Positions 25,113 through 33,782 of a stretch of 64,000 bases of DNA are shown here, one piece after another (position 1 is the first letter of the stretch; each line of letters starts with the position of its first letter). The position numbers and the translations under genes are program-made. A model generated the notes under the pieces. It saw nothing but the letters and a program-made list of their open reading frames with translations, was not told where the DNA came from and did no database searches. This DNA comes from Opitutia bacterium. GTDB taxonomy: Bacteria; Verrucomicrobiota; Verrucomicrobiia; Opitutales; Opitutaceae. The stretch lies in the NCBI GenBank assembly GCA_016217545.1, contig JACRHT010000017.1, positions 744,001 through 808,000 of the forward strand. Reading direction: 5' to 3'.

Positions 25113-26429
25113 CTACTTCCTGCGCAGCAGGAAGGCCCCCGCGCCGTCGTGGCCGTCGATCCACGGATAGGCCAGCACGTGGCGCTCGAGTTGCCAGGGC
25201 GTGCGCGAGTGCTTGATGAATTGCTGCACGACTTCCTCGTTTTCCGCCGGGTCGATGCTGCACGTCGAGTAGACGAGCCGGCCACCCTCGCGCACGAGGC
25301 GCGCCGCGGAGCGGAGCAACGCGAGCTGCTGCGCGGCGTGTTTCGCGAAATCGCCTTCCTGCAGCCGCCACTTCACGTCGATGCGGTGGCGCATGACGCC
25401 CGTGTTGCTGCACGGCGCGTCGAGGAGCACGGCGTCGTAGCTTTCCGGCAGGTTGAACTCCTTGAAAAATTTCGGCGCGATCTGCCGCAGATCGCCCGGC
25501 ATCAGCGCGACCTCCACGCCGGCCGGCACGCGCGTCAGGTTTTCCTTCAAGCGCTCGAAACGCACGTCGCGCTCGCCTTCCGCCGCCGGCAAATCCAGCG
25601 CGACCACGCGGCCGGTCTTCATCACATCGGCGATGAGCAGGCTCTTGCCGCCCGGCGCGGCGCAGGCGTCGAGGATCGTCTCGTTGGCGGTTGGCGCGAG
25701 CAACTCGATACAGAGGCGCGTCGACGGGTCCTGAAGATAGAGCGCGCCTTTTTGCGCGAGCTGGCGGACCTCGTCCCAGTGGCCGGCCTTAACCTCGAAA
25801 TAAGTTTCCCATTTCGTCGGCGTGAGAAATTCCGGCGGCACCACGCTCGCGTCGGTCGCGCGCCAGCGCGCGTAGACCGGCGCCGGCTGCTGGTTCCATT
25901 CGAGCAGTTGCCGCGTCGCGTCCGCTCCAAACTGTTTTTCCCAGCGGGTCACCAGCCAAGCCGGGTGCGCGTAGGCTTCGGCGAGGGCCGCCGGTTTTTC
26001 GGCCAGTCGCGCTGCCAGCTTGCGGGCGACGGCGTTGATCAAGCCGGCCTCCTTGAGGCTCGCGACTTTTTTGGCCTTCTCGACCGCATGATGGACGACT
26101 TTCGCCGGCTCGGCGCCGGCCTCCAGCAATTCGAACCCGGCCACGAACAGCACCGCCCGCACCTTGGTCCGCGGCGCACGCGCCATCAGCCCGGCCAGGG
26201 CGGCGTCGAGACGGTCGGCCCAACGGACGACACCGTAGAAAAGATGCTGCGCCCGGGCGCGTTCCTGAGGCAGGAGACCCGGCGTAAGTTGTTCCAACAG
26301 CGTGTCCACGCGCTGCTTGGTCGCGAGCCAGCGCTCGACGAGGAGCACGGCGGTTTCCCAACCGTCCGAACCGGGTTTCACCGTGGAGGAGCGGGGCTTG
26401 AGGAAACCCTGTTTGACAACGTTGCGCAT
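25113..26429 (-). CDS. rsmB: 16S rRNA m5C967 methyltransferase RsmB
   Basis: About 438 residues. The N-terminal third is the NusB-like RNA-binding domain (RARAQHLFYGVVRWADRLDAAL). The C-terminal part is the Rossmann methyltransferase of the NOL1/NOP2/Sun family: DACAAPGGKSLLIAD (SAM motif I), VLLDAPCSNTGVMRHRIDVKW (motif IV with one catalytic Cys) and VYSTCSIDPAENEEVV (motif VI with the second Cys). It methylates C967 in 16S rRNA. The ATG at 26429 gives the usual N-terminus; one at 26468 would overlap the divergent greA promoter region. It is convergent with the retropepsin lipoprotein gene across a repeat-rich 143-bp spacer. Confidence 0.9.
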   Translation of the reverse strand: MRNVVKQGFLKPRSSTVKPGSDGWETAVLLVERWLATKQRVDTLLEQLTPGLLPQERARAQHLFYGVVRWADRLDAALAGLMARAPRTKVRAVLFVAGFELLEAGAEPAKVVHHAVEKAKKVASLKEAGLINAVARKLAARLAEKPAALAEAYAHPAWLVTRWEKQFGADATRQLLEWNQQPAPVYARWRATDASVVPPEFLTPTKWETYFEVKAGHWDEVRQLAQKGALYLQDPSTRLCIELLAPTANETILDACAAPGGKSLLIADVMKTGRVVALDLPAAEGERDVRFERLKENLTRVPAGVEVALMPGDLRQIAPKFFKEFNLPESYDAVLLDAPCSNTGVMRHRIDVKWRLQEGDFAKHAAQQLALLRSAARLVREGGRLVYSTCSIDPAENEEVVQQFIKHSRTPWQLERHVLAYPWIDGHDGAGAFLLRRK

Positions 26430-26470
26430 GTCGGACTGAACTAACCCTTTCAACGACTCGCTACGCAAAT

Positions 26471-28321
26471 ATGAATTCCGAGGTTATCTCCGCGATCATC
26501 GCCAAAAATCCCGCCTTGAAGGCGTCGAAATCGAAACTGGAGGCGATGGAAGCCGGCGCCTACGTGATGCACCGCAGCTGGGGCTTCGGCCAGATCAAGA
26601 GCTTCGACGAGTCCGCCGGCAAGCTGCTCATCGACTTCAAGGGGAAGAAATCCCACGCGATGGACCCGGCGTTCTGCATCAACACCATGGACGTCCTGCC
26701 GGCGAAGCACATCCTCGCCCGCAAGGAAACCGAAGCCGCCAAGGTCGAGGACTTGATCGAGAACAACCCCGTCCAGCTGGTCATCGAGACGCTCTCCGTT
26801 TACCCGAACAAAGCCGCCTCCGCCATCGAGCTGGAGTCGACCCTCACCCAGGTCGTCGGTGAGGAGAAGTTCAAGCGCTGGTTCTCCAACGTCAAAAAGC
26901 AGCTCATCAAGGACCCGCGCGTCGGCGTCCCGGCCAAGAAGACCGAAGTCTACGTCGTCCGCGAGGAACCCGTTTCCGCCGAGGACGAGATCCTCGAAGC
27001 CTTCGGCACCACCCGCTCCGCCCGCCGCCGCATCACCCTCGCCGAGGACCTCCTCGCCGCGTCGATCAAGGAAGAGGCCAAAGCCGGTCTCCAGTCCGTC
27101 CTCACCGGCCTGACCGAAGCCGTCCGCGACTCCAACCAGCTCGATGCCGCCGAGCGCCTCTACGGCGCCTTCGTCCGCGACGAACTCGCCCGCATCCTCG
27201 GCCACGACTCCACCAAGCTGAACCCGCCGCAAGCCGAGCTCATCAAGGAAGTCCGCGGCCTCAGCGCCATCGCCGAGAAGATCCCGGTTCACTTCCAATC
27301 GCGCTTCCTCGACCTCGTGAAGGAGACCCACCCGCTCGAGTGGCGCGAAATCGTCTTCGCCCTCCTCAAGACCTCGCAGGGCAAGTTCACCACCGAGTGC
27401 ATCAACTTCCTCGTCGAGCACGGCCAGTCCGATGAACTCGCGCAGACCCTCGTCCGTTGGAAGACCGAGCAAAACCTCCGCGCGCCCGTCCTCCTCTGGG
27501 TGATCAAGAACCGTCACTCGAAGAAGTTCGCCAAGCTGCTCAACAACCTCGTCACGCCGCGCCTGCTCTCCGCGATCTTCTTCGCCATCGACTACGAGGC
27601 GCTCCAGTCCGCCGGCACGCGCCGCATCCCGCTCGCCGAGGCGCTGAGCGATGATCCGGAGCTCATCTCCGATCTCCTCGCCACCGCCGACACCGAGACG
27701 GCCCGCGACCTCGCGAATACTCTTCTCCTCAACCAAGGCTTCGAGGAACTCACCAAGAAGTCCCTCCTCGCCCGCTTCATCAAACTCTTCCCCTCGCTTC
27801 AGGCGCTCGTCGCCGGCGACGCCGAGGCCAAGGACGAGCAGCTCATCGTCTCGCGCTCCAGCTACGAGAAAAAGCGCACCGAATACGAGGAGATCGTCTC
27901 CAAGCGCATCCCGGACAACTCCAAGGCCATCGCCGCCGCCCGCGAACACGGCGACCTCCGCGAGAACTCCGAGTTCAAGATGGCGAAGCAGGACCAGTCC
28001 GTGCTCATGGCGCAAAAAGCGCAGCTCGAGCGCGACCTGGCCCGCGCGCGCATCTCGGATTTCGCCGATGCCACGACCGACCAGGTTTCCGTCGGCACGA
28101 TCGTCGACCTCCGCGACGTCACCAACGGCAAGGCCGTCCGCTACACCGTCGCTGGCGCCTGGGATTCCGATCCGGACAATCACGTCATCGCCTACAAGAC
28201 TCCGCTCGGCCAGGCCCTCCTCGGTCGCAAGGTCGGCGAGCACGTGAAGCTCAAGATCGCCGGCGCCAACCACGAGTATCAAGTCGCCGGCATCGCCCGC
28301 TACGCCGAAGCCAAGGCCTGA
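26471..28321 (+). CDS. greA: Transcription elongation factor GreA with long N-terminal extension
   Basis: A 616-residue protein, nearly four times the usual GreA length (about 158). The last 160 residues are GreA: YEKKRTEYEEIVSKRIPDNS and AREHGDLRENSEFKMAKQ form the coiled coil with the acidic tip (D and E of GDLREN) that enters the RNA polymerase secondary channel, followed by the FKBP-like C-terminal domain (VGTIVDLRDVTNGKAVRYTV, TPLGQALLGRKVGEHVKL). The first 450 residues begin with a small SH3-like motif (HRSWGFGQIKSFDESAGKLLIDF) and are then mostly helical. Similar long GreA proteins are known in Chlamydiae, so this is probably a PVC-group trait. It should rescue backtracked polymerase. 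The gene ends at a clear terminator. Confidence 0.9.
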   Translation: MNSEVISAIIAKNPALKASKSKLEAMEAGAYVMHRSWGFGQIKSFDESAGKLLIDFKGKKSHAMDPAFCINTMDVLPAKHILARKETEAAKVEDLIENNPVQLVIETLSVYPNKAASAIELESTLTQVVGEEKFKRWFSNVKKQLIKDPRVGVPAKKTEVYVVREEPVSAEDEILEAFGTTRSARRRITLAEDLLAASIKEEAKAGLQSVLTGLTEAVRDSNQLDAAERLYGAFVRDELARILGHDSTKLNPPQAELIKEVRGLSAIAEKIPVHFQSRFLDLVKETHPLEWREIVFALLKTSQGKFTTECINFLVEHGQSDELAQTLVRWKTEQNLRAPVLLWVIKNRHSKKFAKLLNNLVTPRLLSAIFFAIDYEALQSAGTRRIPLAEALSDDPELISDLLATADTETARDLANTLLLNQGFEELTKKSLLARFIKLFPSLQALVAGDAEAKDEQLIVSRSSYEKKRTEYEEIVSKRIPDNSKAIAAAREHGDLRENSEFKMAKQDQSVLMAQKAQLERDLARARISDFADATTDQVSVGTIVDLRDVTNGKAVRYTVAGAWDSDPDNHVIAYKTPLGQALLGRKVGEHVKLKIAGANHEYQVAGIARYAEAKA

Positions 28322-28369
28322 TCTCCGCCTCGCAGTAGCGGCGCTCCACGACCGCCGCAAAAAATCTCC

Positions 28370-28402
28370 GGCCGCGACTCAAGTCGCGGCCGTTTCGTTT
28401 TG
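28370..28402 (+). terminator. Rho-independent terminator of greA
   Basis: GGCCGCGAC-TCAA-GTCGCGGCC is a perfect 9-bp stem, followed by GTTTCGTTTT. It lies 48 bp after the greA stop codon on the same strand. Confidence 0.85.
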
Positions 28403-28527
28403 CGGCCCAGTCGTTCGACCAACCTGACTTCCACACGTGCGGGGCGGCCAGCGACACGCCTGTCGCCTCCCCGGACCTTTTGATTTGTCAACCGGCGCGC
28501 CGTCCGGAATCGTCGCCGGATTCGCCG

Positions 28528-29157
28528 ATGTTTTTCAAAGGTCTGCTCATCGGATTCGCCATCGCCGTCCCTGTCGGCCCGATCGGTTTTCTCTGCCTCC
28601 GTCGCACCTTGGTATACGGTCGCGTCACGGGTTTTGTTTCGGGTCTCGGCGCCGCCTCGGCCGACGCGCTCTACGGCCTGATCGCCGCCTTCGGCCTGAC
28701 CGCGATCTCATCCTTCCTGCTGCGCATGGAGTCGTGGCTGCAGTTTTTCGGCGGACTCTTCCTCGTCGCACTCGGGCTAAAAACCGTCCTCGCCCAACCA
28801 CCCGCCAAGGCCGCCGCGGAAGCGCCGCCTCCGCCCACCCGCAGCTGGCAAGCCGCCTATCTCTCCACGCTCGCCCTCACGCTCACCAGCCCGGCGACCG
28901 TGCTCGCCTTCGTCGCGATCTTCGCCGGTGTCGGCCTCGGCGTCTCGGCCACGACGCCGCTGCACGCACTCGAACTCGTCGCCGGCGTCTTCACCGGCTC
29001 GGCCACGTGGTGGCTGTTGCTCAGTCTCGGCGCCGGCGCCCTCCGCGACCGCCTGCACGCCCGGACACTCCATTATCTCCACGTGATTTCCGGCCTGTGC
29101 ATCATGGCCCTCGGACTCTGGCAGGGCGTGCTGCTCGTGCAGAAATGGCTGGGTTGA
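28528..29157 (+). CDS. LysE/RhtB-family amino acid exporter
   Basis: A 209-residue inner-membrane protein with about six hydrophobic segments. The N-terminus MFFKGLLIGFAIAVPVGPIGFLCLRRTL carries the LysE family motif (G-PVGPIG) right after the first strongly hydrophobic turn; the ATG at 28528 was chosen over one at 28480, which adds a polar lead. Segments at about 62-84, 108-130, 137-155 and 180-205 follow. LysE/RhtB proteins export amino acids such as lysine, threonine or homoserine. A Pro/Ala-rich cytoplasmic loop (QPPAKAAAEAPPPPTR) joins the two halves. It stands alone after the greA terminator; the ArsR-methyltransferase gene starts 58 bp downstream on the same strand. Confidence 0.83.
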   Translation: MFFKGLLIGFAIAVPVGPIGFLCLRRTLVYGRVTGFVSGLGAASADALYGLIAAFGLTAISSFLLRMESWLQFFGGLFLVALGLKTVLAQPPAKAAAEAPPPPTRSWQAAYLSTLALTLTSPATVLAFVAIFAGVGLGVSATTPLHALELVAGVFTGSATWWLLLSLGAGALRDRLHARTLHYLHVISGLCIMALGLWQGVLLVQKWLG

Positions 29158-29215
29158 CCGCGCCGCACAGCGCGATTGCGCCCCGGCGGCGCGCGCTTCA
29201 GCTTCACCCGAACGC

Positions 29216-30154
29216 ATGAGCACCTCCTGGGACAGCCTGAAAATCCTCTCCGACTCCACGCGGCTGCGCGTGCTCGCGTTGCTCCTCAAGGAAGAGCTCT
29301 CGGTCGCCGAGTTGCAGGACATCCTCGGCATGGGTCAGTCCCGCATCTCGTCCCAGCTCGCTCTCCTCCGCCAAGCCGGCTTCGTGAACGACCGTCGCGA
29401 AGGCAAAAAAGCCTTCTACTCCCTGCGCCCGAATCTCGCGCCCAAGCAACTCGCGCTCCTGCGCGCCGCCTGCGATTCCGTGTCGGATTTGCCCGAGTCC
29501 GCCGAGGACCGCGAGAATCTCGACCGCGTGCTCCAGCGCCGCCGTCGCGTCTCCGAGCAGTATTTCAACCTCATCGCCGGCCGCCTCGGCAAAGGCTACT
29601 GCCCCGGCCGCTCGTGGGAGGCGCTTGGCCATCTCGCGCTCCGCCTCGTGCCTGCGATCACCGTCGCCGACCTCGGCGCCGGCGAAGGCCTCGTCTCGCA
29701 ACTCCTCGCGAATCGCGCCGAACGCGTGTGGTGCATCGACAGTTCGCCGAAGATGGTCGAGGTCGGCACCGAACTCGCGAAGAAGAACGGCCTCGCCAAT
29801 CTCAGCTACAAGCTCGGCGACATCGAGCAGGTGCCGCTCGCCGACAAGTCCGTCGACCTCGCCATCCTCTCGCAAGCGCTGCACCACGCCGCGCACCCGC
29901 AGGCCGCGGTCGACGAAGCGTTCCGCATTTTGAAACCCGGCGGCCAGCTCGTGGTCCTCGACCTGAAGGAGCACACCTTCGAAAAAGCCCGCGAGCTCTA
30001 CGGCGACCTCTGGCTCGGCTTCAAGGAGAGCGCGCTGCACGGCTTCCTGAAGAAAGCCGGCTTCCAGAAAGTCGAAGTCACGACGGTCGCGCGCGAAGAA
30101 GGCGAACCGCGCTTCGAGACGCTGCTCGCCAGCGGAGTGAAGGCCGCGCGCTGA
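29216..30154 (+). CDS. ArsR-family regulator fused to SAM-dependent methyltransferase
   Basis: A 312-residue fusion. Residues 1-90 are a winged helix of the ArsR type (LKILSDSTRLRVLALLLKEE, SVAELQDILGMGQSRISSQL, LLRQAGFVNDRREGKKAFY). Residues about 140-260 are a class I methyltransferase with motif I VADLGAGEGLVSQLL, a following acidic end of strand 2 (WCIDSS), and the LSQALHHAAHP and RILKPGGQLVVLDL motifs of the UbiE/Coq5-like group. Such fusions occur in several phyla, where they are often tied to methionine/SAM metabolism. No metal-binding cysteine pair of classical ArsR sensors is present, so SAM or SAH level may be the signal. That is an inference. Confidence 0.88.
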   Translation: MSTSWDSLKILSDSTRLRVLALLLKEELSVAELQDILGMGQSRISSQLALLRQAGFVNDRREGKKAFYSLRPNLAPKQLALLRAACDSVSDLPESAEDRENLDRVLQRRRRVSEQYFNLIAGRLGKGYCPGRSWEALGHLALRLVPAITVADLGAGEGLVSQLLANRAERVWCIDSSPKMVEVGTELAKKNGLANLSYKLGDIEQVPLADKSVDLAILSQALHHAAHPQAAVDEAFRILKPGGQLVVLDLKEHTFEKARELYGDLWLGFKESALHGFLKKAGFQKVEVTTVAREEGEPRFETLLASGVKAAR

Positions 30155-30314
30155 GCGCCGCCGCGACGGCTCGCCGTCGTTCGTCTTCTGCGCCGGGCTT
30201 CTCCGGCGAAAAAATACGCAAGCGAGCCGCGCTGTGTCTTTTGCGCGGCGGCGCACAGCGCTTCACGTTCCCTAAAGGTTCGCTCGGCTATCTTCGGCGC
30301 ACATTCCCGCCGTC

Positions 30315-31736
30315 ATGCCGATCCCGCGCCTTTCACTCTCCTCTCTCCGCTTCGGCCTCGCCAGCTCCGCCCTGGCGAGCCTCGCCCTCCACAGCGCCGT
30401 CGCCGCCGACCCCGTCCGCTCCGCGGCCGCCGTCCCGACTGCGTGGCAGCAAACCACCGCGGGTGGCCCCGCCGACGCCACCGCGCTCGCGCAATGGTGG
30501 AAGCAATTCAACGACCCGGTCCTCGACCGCCTCATCGCCGGTGCGCTGCAATCCAGCCCCGACGTGCGCACCGCCCTCGCCAAAATCGAGGAATCGCGCG
30601 CACGCTACGGCGTCCAACGCGCCGCGCTGCTGCCGTCGTTGTCCGCCTCTATCTCCGGCTCGGGCTCGCGCACGAACAATCGCAACACTGACGTCACCAC
30701 TCGCGCGGAAAAATACTCCGCCTCGCTCGACGCGAGCTGGGAGATCGATCTCTTCGGCCAGAACCGCAAAACGCTCGACGCCACCGCCGCCGATCTCGCG
30801 CAGACCGAGGAAAATCTCCGCAGCGCCCAAGCCTCGCTCGCCGCCGAAGTCGCCACCGCCTACGTGACGCTCCGCTCCGCCGAGGCACAGCTCGTAATCG
30901 TCCGCCGCAACCTCGCCTCGCGCGAAGAGACGCTCCAGCTCACGCGCTGGCGCGAGCAGGCCGGCACCGTCACCGCGCTCGATACGCAACAGGCCGTCAG
31001 CACGCTCGAGCAGACGCGCGCGTCGCTGCCGACTTTGCAGCAGACCGTCACGCAGACGCGCAACCAGCTCGCGTTGCTCTCCGGCCAAACGCCCGGCGCG
31101 CTCGACGCGTTGCTCGGCGAATCCGCCGCCGTGCCCGCCGTCGCTGCCACGCTCGCCACCGGCATCCCCGCCGAGACGCTGCGCCAGCGCCCTGATGTCC
31201 GCGCCGCCGCCCGCGCCGTCGAAGCCGCCGCCGCACGCACCTCCGCGGCCGAGCGCGCGCGCTTCCCGTCGCTCAACCTCACCGGTTCGCTCGGCGTCGA
31301 CGCGCTCGAGGCCGGCAAGCTCTTCTCGCCCGAGTCCACCGTGGCCAGCGTCCTCGGCAGCCTGACCGCGCCGATCTTCGCCAGCGGCAAAATCCAGCAG
31401 ACCATCCGCGTGCAGGGCGCCCTGCAAAAACAAGCGCTCATCAGTTACGAGTCGACCGTCCTCACCGCGCTTTCCGAAGTCGAGAACGCCCTCGTCTCCG
31501 TCCAGCGCAACACCGAGCGCCTCGCGATTCTCGACACCGCCGTCACCGCCGCGCGCGAAGCCGAGCACCTCGCCGAGCTGCAATACCAAGCCGGCCAGGC
31601 CGATCTCCTCACCGTCCTCGAAGCCCAACGCACCCTCCTCAGCGTCGAGCAGCAGCAAGTCACCGCCAACGCAGACCGCGCCACCGCTCACATCCAGCTC
31701 TACAAAGCCCTCGGCGGCGGCTGGACCAACTCTTGA
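30315..31736 (+). CDS. Outer-membrane efflux protein (TolC/OprM-like)
   Basis: A 473-residue outer-membrane factor with a signal peptide (cleavage near AVAADP). Two repeated halves of long amphipathic helices are visible, with the NodT/OprM-like start WWKQFNDPVLDRLIAGALQSSPDVR, the internal FPSLNLTGSLGV, and the LTAPIFASGKIQQ motif before the final coiled coil. The lipobox Cys of OprM is missing, so it is probably not acylated. It is followed 19 bp later by the adaptor, ATPase and permease genes of a MacAB-like pump and should form its exit duct. The gene starts a six-gene operon that ends in a two-component system. Confidence 0.9.
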   Translation: MPIPRLSLSSLRFGLASSALASLALHSAVAADPVRSAAAVPTAWQQTTAGGPADATALAQWWKQFNDPVLDRLIAGALQSSPDVRTALAKIEESRARYGVQRAALLPSLSASISGSGSRTNNRNTDVTTRAEKYSASLDASWEIDLFGQNRKTLDATAADLAQTEENLRSAQASLAAEVATAYVTLRSAEAQLVIVRRNLASREETLQLTRWREQAGTVTALDTQQAVSTLEQTRASLPTLQQTVTQTRNQLALLSGQTPGALDALLGESAAVPAVAATLATGIPAETLRQRPDVRAAARAVEAAAARTSAAERARFPSLNLTGSLGVDALEAGKLFSPESTVASVLGSLTAPIFASGKIQQTIRVQGALQKQALISYESTVLTALSEVENALVSVQRNTERLAILDTAVTAAREAEHLAELQYQAGQADLLTVLEAQRTLLSVEQQQVTANADRATAHIQLYKALGGGWTNS

Positions 31737-31755
31737 ACCCTTTACCGTCATCGCC

Positions 31756-33066
31756 ATGAAGCCCACCTCCCCTTCCCAAAAACCCGCCGACCTCGCCGCC
31801 GTCATCCGCGCCGGCAACGCCGGTTCCGAAAAGAAAACCCGCTATATCCTGATCGCCCTCGCCGCCGTCATCGTGCTCGGCGGTGGTTTCTGGATCAGCC
31901 GCGCCCGCGCCGCGAAAAACCAGGGCCCAACCTACGCCACCGAAGCCGTGCGCCGCGGCGACCTCGGCCTCACCATCACCGCCACCGGCAATCTCGAGCC
32001 GACCAACGAGGTCACCGTCGGCTCCGAACTCTCCGGCACGATCCTCGAGGTTTACGTCGACATCAACGACCGCGTGAAAAAGGGCCAACCGCTCGCCAAG
32101 CTCGACAGCACCAAAGTCGCCCAGCAGGCCGAGAGCAGCCGCGCCGCGCTGAAATCCGCGCAGGCTTCCGTCGCGCAGGCCGAGGCCACCGTCAAGGAAA
32201 CCGCCGCCACGCTCGCGCGTCAGCAGGAACTCCACCGCGTCAGCGGCGGCAAGTTGCCCTCGCAATCCGATCTCGACGCCGCCGAAGCCGCCGCCACGCG
32301 CGCCCGCGCCAACTTGCTCAGCGCCCAAGCCTCCGTCGCGCAGGCCGAGGCCCAGCTACGCATCAACGAAAACGATCTCGGCAAAGCCATCATCAAGTCG
32401 CCGATCGACGGCATCGTCCTCACCCGCAGCGTCGAGCCGGGCCAGACCGTCGCCGCCTCGCTGAACGCGCCCGAGCTCTTCGTCCTCGCCGAGAACCTCG
32501 AGCATATGAAGCTCAAGGTCACCGTCGCCGAAGCCGACATCGGCCGCGTCACCGCCGGCCTCCACTCCAGCTTCACCGTCGACGCCTGGCCCAACCGCGC
32601 CTACCGCGCCAACGTCTCGCGCGTCGCCTACGGCTCCACCACGACCAACAACGTCGTCACCTACGAGACCGACCTCGAAGTCTCCAACGACGACCTCAGC
32701 CTGCGCCCGGGCATGACCGCCACCGCCGACATCAAGGTCGCCGAGGCCAAGGGCGTGCTCCTCGTGCCGGCCGCCGCGTTGCGTTTCGATCCCGCGTCGG
32801 CCGCGCCCGCCACCACCGCCGCGAAAAAATCCTTCGTGCAAAGCCTCACGCCGATGCCGCCGCGCCGCCAAGGCAGCAACAAGGGCGACGCCAACGCCGA
32901 GAAACTTCCCATCGGCACCGGCCGTCTCTGGGTGCTGCGCGACGGCCAGCCGCAAGCCGTCTCCGTGAAACTCGGCCTCACCGACGGCCGCTACACCGAA
33001 GTCTCGGCCGACGGCCTGACCGAAGGCGCGCCCGTCATCCTCCGCCTCAACTCGCCAGCGTCATGA
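31756..33066 (+). CDS. MacA-like periplasmic adaptor (HlyD/RND-type membrane fusion protein)
   Basis: A 436-residue protein with one N-terminal membrane anchor (residues about 31-49, YILIALAAVIVLGGGFWIS). Barrel and lipoyl parts follow (ITATGNLEPTNEVTVGSELSG, VYVDINDRVKKGQPLAKLDS), then a long Ala/Gln/Glu-rich coiled-coil hairpin (AQQAESSRAALKSAQASVAQ and onward), the second lipoyl half (KAIIKSPIDGIVLTRSVEPG), the beta-barrel and a membrane-proximal domain. It should link the inner-membrane ABC pump to the outer-membrane factor encoded just upstream. An unusual Pro/Arg/Lys-rich insert lies in the membrane-proximal domain near residues 352-378. The stop overlaps the ATPase start by 4 bases (ATGA). 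Confidence 0.9.
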   Translation: MKPTSPSQKPADLAAVIRAGNAGSEKKTRYILIALAAVIVLGGGFWISRARAAKNQGPTYATEAVRRGDLGLTITATGNLEPTNEVTVGSELSGTILEVYVDINDRVKKGQPLAKLDSTKVAQQAESSRAALKSAQASVAQAEATVKETAATLARQQELHRVSGGKLPSQSDLDAAEAAATRARANLLSAQASVAQAEAQLRINENDLGKAIIKSPIDGIVLTRSVEPGQTVAASLNAPELFVLAENLEHMKLKVTVAEADIGRVTAGLHSSFTVDAWPNRAYRANVSRVAYGSTTTNNVVTYETDLEVSNDDLSLRPGMTATADIKVAEAKGVLLVPAAALRFDPASAAPATTAAKKSFVQSLTPMPPRRQGSNKGDANAEKLPIGTGRLWVLRDGQPQAVSVKLGLTDGRYTEVSADGLTEGAPVILRLNSPAS

Positions 33067-33770
33067 ACTCCGCCGCCGACATTCCTCTCATCGAACTCCG
33101 CCAGCTGAGCAAAACCTACGGCAGCGGCGACGCCGCCTTCCAGGCGTTGCGCGGCGTCGATCTCACGATCCAGCGCGGCGAGTTCGTCGCCATCATGGGC
33201 CCGAGCGGCTCCGGCAAATCCACCTTGATGAACATCCTCGGCTGCCTCGATACGCCGACCACCGGCTCGTATCTCTATCAGGGCATCGCCGTCGAAGGGC
33301 TCGACGCCAACCAGCGCGCGCTGCTCCGCCGCCACGCGCTGGGCTTCATCTTCCAAGGCTTCAATCTCCTCGCCCGCACCAGCGCGCTCGAAAACGTCGA
33401 GCTGCCGCTCCTCTACCGCGGCATCCCGCGCCGCGAACGCCACGAACTCGCCCGCGCCGCGCTCACGTCCGTCGGCCTGCCCGACAAGCTTCGCAACACG
33501 CCGGCCGAGCTTTCCGGCGGCCAGCAGCAGCGCGTCGCCATCGCGCGCGCCCTCGTCACCGAACCGAGCACGCTCTTCGCCGACGAACCCACCGGCAACC
33601 TCGACTCGTCCACGACGCGCGACGTCATGGACCTCCTCGTCCGCCTCAACACCGAGCACGGCATCACCGTCATCCTCGTCACGCACGAGGACGACGTCGC
33701 CGCCTACGCCCAACGCGTCGTCCGCGTGAAGGACGGCCTCATCGAATCCGACCGGCGCGCCGCCGCCTGA
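33063..33770 (+). CDS. MacB-like ABC transporter ATPase subunit
   Basis: A 235-residue ATPase of the LolD/MacB class. The Walker A motif GPSGSGKST is at residues 46-54, the Q-loop region is FIFQGFNLLARTSALENVELP, the signature is LSGGQQQRVAIARAL, Walker B is TLFADEPTGNLD, and the switch His lies in VTHEDDVAAYAQR. The MacB-type insertion (YLYQGIAVEGLDANQRALLRR) between Walker A and the Q-loop is present. Unlike E. coli MacB, ATPase and permease are separate genes. It is coupled to the adaptor by an ATGA overlap and followed by the permease after 12 bp. Confidence 0.93.
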   Translation: MNSAADIPLIELRQLSKTYGSGDAAFQALRGVDLTIQRGEFVAIMGPSGSGKSTLMNILGCLDTPTTGSYLYQGIAVEGLDANQRALLRRHALGFIFQGFNLLARTSALENVELPLLYRGIPRRERHELARAALTSVGLPDKLRNTPAELSGGQQQRVAIARALVTEPSTLFADEPTGNLDSSTTRDVMDLLVRLNTEHGITVILVTHEDDVAAYAQRVVRVKDGLIESDRRAAA

Positions 33771-33782
33771 CCCACTCCTCCC

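Noticed and set aside
30160-30210. Terminator after the ArsR-methyltransferase gene
   Set aside because: Two short GC stems exist (CGACGG..CCGTCG and CGCCGG..CCGGCG), but the only A/T run is an A-tract on the wrong side for the plus strand.
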